Source of the DNA: Macrocystis pyrifera
Taxonomy: Eukaryota > Sar > Phaeophyceae > Laminariales > Laminariaceae
Length of the DNA stretch: 64,000 nt
Direction: 5' to 3'
Assembly (NCBI GenBank): GCA_031763025.1
Contig: JASSKH010000020.1
Location: 7,876,667-7,940,666, forward strand
The translations under genes and the position numbers were made by a program. The notes below the pieces were generated by a model that worked only from the letters and a program-made list of their open reading frames with translations, did no database searches and was not told the DNA's origin. Each line of letters begins with the position of its first letter. Within the stretch, counting starts at the first letter, position 1. Shown in pieces: positions 59,978 through 64,000 of the stretch.

Positions 59978-60480
59978 TCAATCAACTGTCAAAGATTTAC
60001 CATTTTTTGTCCGGTCCGATAGGAAACCGGCTTTGTCAATCCATGTTTCCGACTGCATAAGAAGTGGCCTGAGGACGTGACAAGCCGGGTCCGGAGCGAT
60101 GACGTCATCGAGGTAGGCGGCCACTATGGCTAGGCCTTTGACAATCTCGTTGATAACATTGACGAACCATCCAGGTGCTGCACTGCTCCCTTGTGGCATG
60201 ACAAGCCACTCGAAGAGGCGTAGGGGCGTGCAGAACGCAGTGAAGGGGGGCGTGTCATTGCGTATCGTGATTTGATGACACGAAGAGACCAAGTCAGACG
60301 GGGAGAAAATGCGGCCACGACGGGTATGGGGAGCTTTCCAAGGATGCTGATGTTATTCTACTTCTTCAAACTGGTAGTGAGACGAACCTCACCAGATTTC
60401 TCGAGTATGGGGACCAAAGGGCTCGCGAATGGCGAGGTGGGGTGTTGTACGAAGCCAGCCGTGAGGTAAAATAGCGTCCA
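59978..60480 (-). pseudogene. Gypsy-type reverse transcriptase, partial
   Basis: FASPLVPILEKSGEVRLTTS and ISILGKLPIPVV correspond to the 'SP...V.KKDG..R' and 'YPIP' segments, with an in-frame TAG between them. After a frame change, DLVSSCHQITIRND, TAFCTPLRLFEWLVMPQGSS and IVAAYLDDVIAPDP follow. These are motif A (DL..), the 'MP.G' motif and the catalytic Y-L-D-D. Similarity fades after HVLRPLL, so the thumb, RNase H and integrase are absent. Confidence 0.85.
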
Positions 60481-60499
60481 TTTGTTTGGCCATGATGGG

Positions 60500-61380
60500 A
60501 TTCACGCGACGGGAGCGAGAGGTCACTGGTGGACTCGAAATCTCGAACGGCAGGCGGAGACACGAGCCAAAGTCGGCAGGTGACGTGGAAAAGACATGGG
60601 TGGACACGGTGAGGGTATTTCTTAGCTGGGTTATGATGTGGGGGTCCCAGCCTGGGCCATGGAAATCGAACGAGATTTATTTGAGATGCACCGGCAGTTT
60701 GTGACATACTTGCAGGAAACTGACGCGCTGGTCGCTCCAATAAGGAGGGCTGCGGCTCACGGTCATTCGGGGGGGGCTGGCAGGGTTGGGCCCGCTACTA
60801 GGGGGTGTTTCATTGAGGAGATGAACAAAGCGGTCCGAGCAGGTCGGACGGGCGGAGAGACCGGCCGAGAGGGGGGGCAACAGGACCCGGGACGACCATT
60901 GAAGGCTCGTCGGAGGAGTCCAGGTGCGGGTCGAGGCACTGTCGTCTTGGTGCAAAACCGATGCGACAGGCACACGAAGCAGCGGACAGGAAGAGGTATC
61001 CGGGCTACAATTCCGCAGTGCCAGCAAACGGTATCTGTTGGAAGTCATTTTCAACGAGGTGTTCGTCGACGGAAAAATTGTCGGAACCTCTCAGCATCTC
61101 CACGAAGTAGCAGCCGGCCAAAGCTGGTGACCCGTTGCTGCGAACCAGAGAAACTTGGACGAGCTGGCGGTCACGCGAGAGTGATACACCTCGGTCTCTG
61201 GCGTAATGCAGGTGATAACCACCCGTTGGAGCCGAAAACTCAGAGACGAAGGCCACGGCGCCAGGCGGGTTTTGGTGGGATAAGGCGAGTTCACCTAAAC
61301 ACGGGGCTATCGCCTGGACGCTGGGGCAAGGTGCGGTAGGAGCGCTCGCTCAAACGCATCCAACTGTCACGGACGAGGAG
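60500..61380 (-). pseudogene. Pol connection between protease and RT
   Basis: Minus-strand segments such as SLVRSNGSPALAGCYFVEML and DEHLVENDFQQIPFAGTAEL lie between PR and RT, as the spacer does in Gypsy Pol. There is no independent motif. Overlapping plus-strand frames at 60638-61339 are shadows. Confidence 0.35.
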
Positions 61381-61389
61381 GACGTCGTG

Positions 61390-61700
61390 CTACATGGCCT
61401 CGGAGGGGACTATGTATCCCCATACCGCGAGCGACGCAATAGGTTCATCCTCATGCAAGAAATGTATGCTCAAGCGGACTGTGGTAGAGGTCTGCAAACG
61501 GGGGGGGGCGTTCCGAGGCCGCCCTATTGATAGGATAATGGAGGGGTTTCCGTCTCGCAGATTGTCGAGGCCGCGCCAGATCGCACAATGTGCTCCCAGG
61601 CTTTGAGAGTTAGGAATGACTGTGGGAAGCCTGTATCCGAAAGGGCGATACATCCAAATTTAGAGTACGCGTGGCCGCCGTGGAGCTTGACCTTCGTCGT
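61390..61700 (-). pseudogene. retropepsin-like aspartic protease
   Basis: GCIALSDTGFPQSFLTLKAW holds the D-T-G active site (about 61637-61629), preceded by KVKLHGGHAYSKF. After a frame change the next segment, LQTSTTVRLSIHFLHEDEP and SLAVWGYIVP, continues the beta-rich fold. It would cleave the polyprotein. The position directly after NADAR and before RT is the normal PR position in Gypsy Pol. Confidence 0.72.
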
Positions 61701-62029
61701 AAACGAAGAGTGGTCCATAGGAGCAATACCAGGGACGAGGCACGGTCCCCGTTCAGTGAGGGGTTGGATGCTTGGGGGGGTCCCATCTGCCCTGGGGGTC
61801 ACCGAGACGATGTGGCCACCGTGGTCCGATGGCACGTTCGGCACGAGGGTCGAATATCCAGAGGAAGCAGTGGTCGTATCACGGGTCGAAAGACGCTGTT
61901 GAGAGAAGGGGTCTACATCAAAAAGCAGTATTCGGCCCTTCGTGAGCGAGTCACTTCGTGGCGGAGAAGTATAGTGGTGGCGCACCGGTGATGGGGCGCC
62001 GTCGCGAAGGTGCTGGCGTACAATCTGCA

Positions 62030-62500
62030 AGGCATTTCGTAACAGGTTGGGGACGCACCATGCAGGGAGGCGCTGGGCGTTTCCGTGGTCCGCTCGGTAG
62101 CCTATCCCCTAGATGGTATCGTAAGGGCTGGCTTCTGCAAGCAGCCGGTCGCCGGTGTCCAGAAGGTGCCGTCACATGGTTGGATTTTGTGCAAACTTGG
62201 CGTAGGAGCCGACGAGCAAAATATTTCCCCGTTCGTTCCCACACGGTAGCATCAAAACTTCGTACCTCGCGTCCGTACTGTTTGTGCGGCTTTGGGTCGG
62301 ACACACGCATTATTGTTTGAAGCGCGAGGTGGTCACCGAAGAGGTGACTTTTTCTGTGGCGAAAACCTGTTCCGCGCACAAATAGGAAGTACCGTCTATG
62401 GTGAACCTGAAAGAGGTCCATCGCGAAAAGCAAGAGGGAAGTTGCCAGAAAAAATTATCTGTGAGGGTGCAATATTCCTGGGCTGCATCAAACGCGTGGC
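62030..62500 (-). pseudogene. NADAR (YbiA/DUF1768) domain within the retrotransposon polyprotein
   Basis: Three minus-strand frames join into one domain. The first carries QEYCTLTDNFFWQLPSCF and FRFTIDGTSYLCAEQVFATEK. After a shift near 62350 the next reads HLFGDHLALQTIMRVSDP and GREVRSFDATVWER. After a shift near 62225 the third reads NILLVGSYAKFAQNPTM, then DTGDRLLAEASPYDTI and GIGYRADH. NADAR proteins share LSNF, DG-x-x-Y-x-x-x-E-x-x-x-x-x-x-K, G-R-x-V-x-x-F-x-x-x-W, KF-x-Q-N and EASP-x-D-x-x-WGIG, all recognisable here. Two expected Trp codons are now stops (TGA at 62174-62172, TAG at 62111-62109). Some bacterial and eukaryotic NADAR enzymes remove ADP-ribose from guanine; others act in NAD or riboflavin metabolism. 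The role in this element is unknown. Confidence 0.8.
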
Positions 62501-62519
62501 TGATAGGCGCGGCCTGAGC

Positions 62520-64000
62520 CGGTGGAGAGCGTGGTTTTACTCCTGCCGTGTAACTGGAGAGGTCGTTTTTCGTAAACTGTGCCCGACGAGCGACTTGTCC
62601 CTCCAGGGTCCTAATCTGAGAGCTCGAGGTGGGGGCGCATTTACCTAGGTGGGTCGTTACTGTGGCTCCCGAATGTGTATGGGGAGCGACAGGGGGCTGC
62701 TGACCGACCTTCCTTGACGCGGTCAGCGAGTCTTCCGCCGCCTGTGCGGAGGGCGATTCAAGTGGGTCCACTAAAAAAGGTGGTGTCAACACTTTCGAGG
62801 GGACGGGTGGGATCTGTTCTCTCAGATTCCCTCGCCGCGCCCCGTCCGGAACCAAGGTGTCGCATCTATGCGCCAAGAGTGTATCTGCGTTTGAACCTTG
62901 TGGGGGAAATACGTCCCCTACCGTCTCGCTGGCCGCCGACGGTGAGCCAAGGGCCGGGAAAAACCCTCTGCCGTACGCTGATTGGAAGGGGCATCAAAAT
63001 GAGCAAAATCCAGACTTTCTTCGTCAATGGTGCAGAGCGGAGGGTCTCGACCGGTCTTGCTTGCAGACGCAAAGCAGAGCGCCGATAGGGAACTCTAGCG
63101 TCGGGGACTCCTGTACCCACAACTCAAAGCGACCTTCTCATCTGGGGATCAATATCCTGATGTGCTGGAAGTCTGTGGTGGAGTAGTGGGAGACGCAGGC
63201 GAACGACTGTACTAGTGTCGTTTAAGCGAGGGAGGGCAGCGTGGTACGCGCCCCGATCCCGTAGTTTAATCCCTTGGGGGGGGGATAACGTTGTGGGATG
63301 ATGTGTTCCGTCTACGTGATGGGGGGTAGAGTCGTGTGCGCCCTTACCGTGCGGTGAAGTCCCTGTGGGGATGTACTCATTGTCATGCATGGCCGTAGTC
63401 TTATGACCATAGACCCTCGCATCCCTACAATGCCGGGACGGAGCACGTCTGATTCTCACCGACCGGGCAGACATTGCTTGCACCAAGCGCGAAGCGCAAC
63501 GTGAGGTGTTGGGCAAATCGCATGAAGGGTGAGCTGCATGCTACTAAGATCCGCTTTAGAGGTGGATATTCTCGCATATGGATGACAGCATCAATTAATT
63601 GATGTAATTTTTGGTGTGGCCACTCCCTGGGACATCAATGGGTTCACCATGTAACTGCCTCGTGGGTGCCTCTGTCGGGGGTGGGGGGGTGGTGATGCGT
63701 TGAGTGCTCTGCCGTCTACCCTAGGGAGGGGCGCGTCTTGCTTGCCCTTACCCTGCTTCCAAACACGAATAGATTGCGGCAGAACTCGTTCGTTCAAAAA
63801 GGTTCGTGGTTTGCCTCCCAAACGTGCTACAGGCGGAACTGGGAGGTGGGAGGCACCACCCTTGGACGGTGAGCTGGAGCGAAAAAACCCTGGCTGGAGT
63901 GCATTGGGGTTTCCATTGTTCGAGACGCCGTGGCGCACGACAGGGGTCCCACCGGCCGAGGCGGGGGCCGGAGGTGTTCCATTGGTTGGTTGGTACACTG
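62520..64000 (-). pseudogene. Gag-like region of the Gypsy element
   Basis: Minus-strand frames at 63998-63591, 63516-63124 and 62876-62520 are rich in Pro, Arg, Ser and Thr. At about 63450-63410 HCRDARVYGHKTTAMHD keeps the Cys, Gly-His spacing of a CCHC zinc knuckle with the second and last Cys replaced. I infer a decayed nucleocapsid. The frames do not overlap cleanly, so this is a low-resolution call. Confidence 0.35.

Larger units (their letters stand above)
59978..64000 (-). mobile_element. degraded Ty3/Gypsy-type LTR retrotransposon with a NADAR domain
   Basis: On the minus strand the order is: Gag-like Pro/Arg-rich region (64000-62520), NADAR domain (about 62500-62030), DTG protease (about 61700-61390), connection, and reverse transcriptase (about 60480-60000). 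RNase H, integrase and the right LTR are not found downstream; similarity ends near 59978, so the copy is 3'-truncated. The 5' LTR would lie beyond the window. Every domain is cut by stops or indels. Confidence 0.82.

Noticed and set aside
61524-63186. Plus-strand frames across the Gypsy element
   Set aside because: The minus strand carries recognisable NADAR, protease and RT motifs in order; plus frames have none.

Overview
The window reads as nuclear DNA of a eukaryote with spliceosomal introns: GT/AG junctions with matching phases, APE-type LINEs, tRNA-derived SINEs, TA-target MITEs, LTR-element remnants and an AT-rich mitochondrial nad7 fragment inside an intron. Base composition is roughly balanced. 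The nad7 residues and the abundance of CTG/TAC microsatellites would fit an algal stramenopile such as a brown alga, but this is inference; nothing here fixes the taxon. Most open frames longer than 60 codons are chance frames or decayed transposon pieces.

Layout. 1-1036: a gag-like frame (minus) with 24-residue tandem repeats, running off the left edge, preceded by a possible short LTR that cuts LINE copy 1. 1194-about 5050: LINE copy 1 (minus), endonuclease plus reverse transcriptase, nearly full length but frameshifted. 5.05-14 kb: gene-poor, with one MITE and short duplications. 14.3-20.9 kb (plus): a strongly decayed multi-exon transposase-like gene or genes, with DDE-type motifs in separate exons. 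21.3-21.7 kb: a tRNA-derived SINE. 23.49-26.83 kb: a 3.34-kb element with the same ends as the 105-bp MITEs, holding a zinc-finger/OTU-like gene remnant and a CTG-rich minisatellite. 27.72-28.99 kb: a second long relative (1.27 kb). 29-40 kb: gene-poor, with a MITE cluster at 33.2-34.1 kb and SINE-like pieces. 40.04-41.54 kb: LINE copy 2 (plus). 42.24-45.99 kb: an old LINE copy 4 whose 3' UTR is split by a 1.3-kb GGCCCGG-rich array. 46.5-49.1 kb: SINE, LINE copy 3 (minus), an inverted SINE pair and two MITEs. 50.7-51.2 kb: two more MITEs. 53.9-56.7 kb (plus): the best host gene, a secreted protein with three six-cysteine modules, phase-1 introns, and a nad7 NUMT in one intron. 59.98-64.0 kb (minus): a degraded Ty3/Gypsy-type element whose polyprotein carries a NADAR (YbiA/DUF1768) domain between the Gag-like region and the DTG protease.

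The most unusual items are the NADAR domain inside a retrotransposon, the NUMT flanked by a 22-bp direct repeat, the MITE family with long gene-carrying relatives, the GGCCCGG array inside a LINE, and at least fifteen copies of the nonamer TACCWGGTA.
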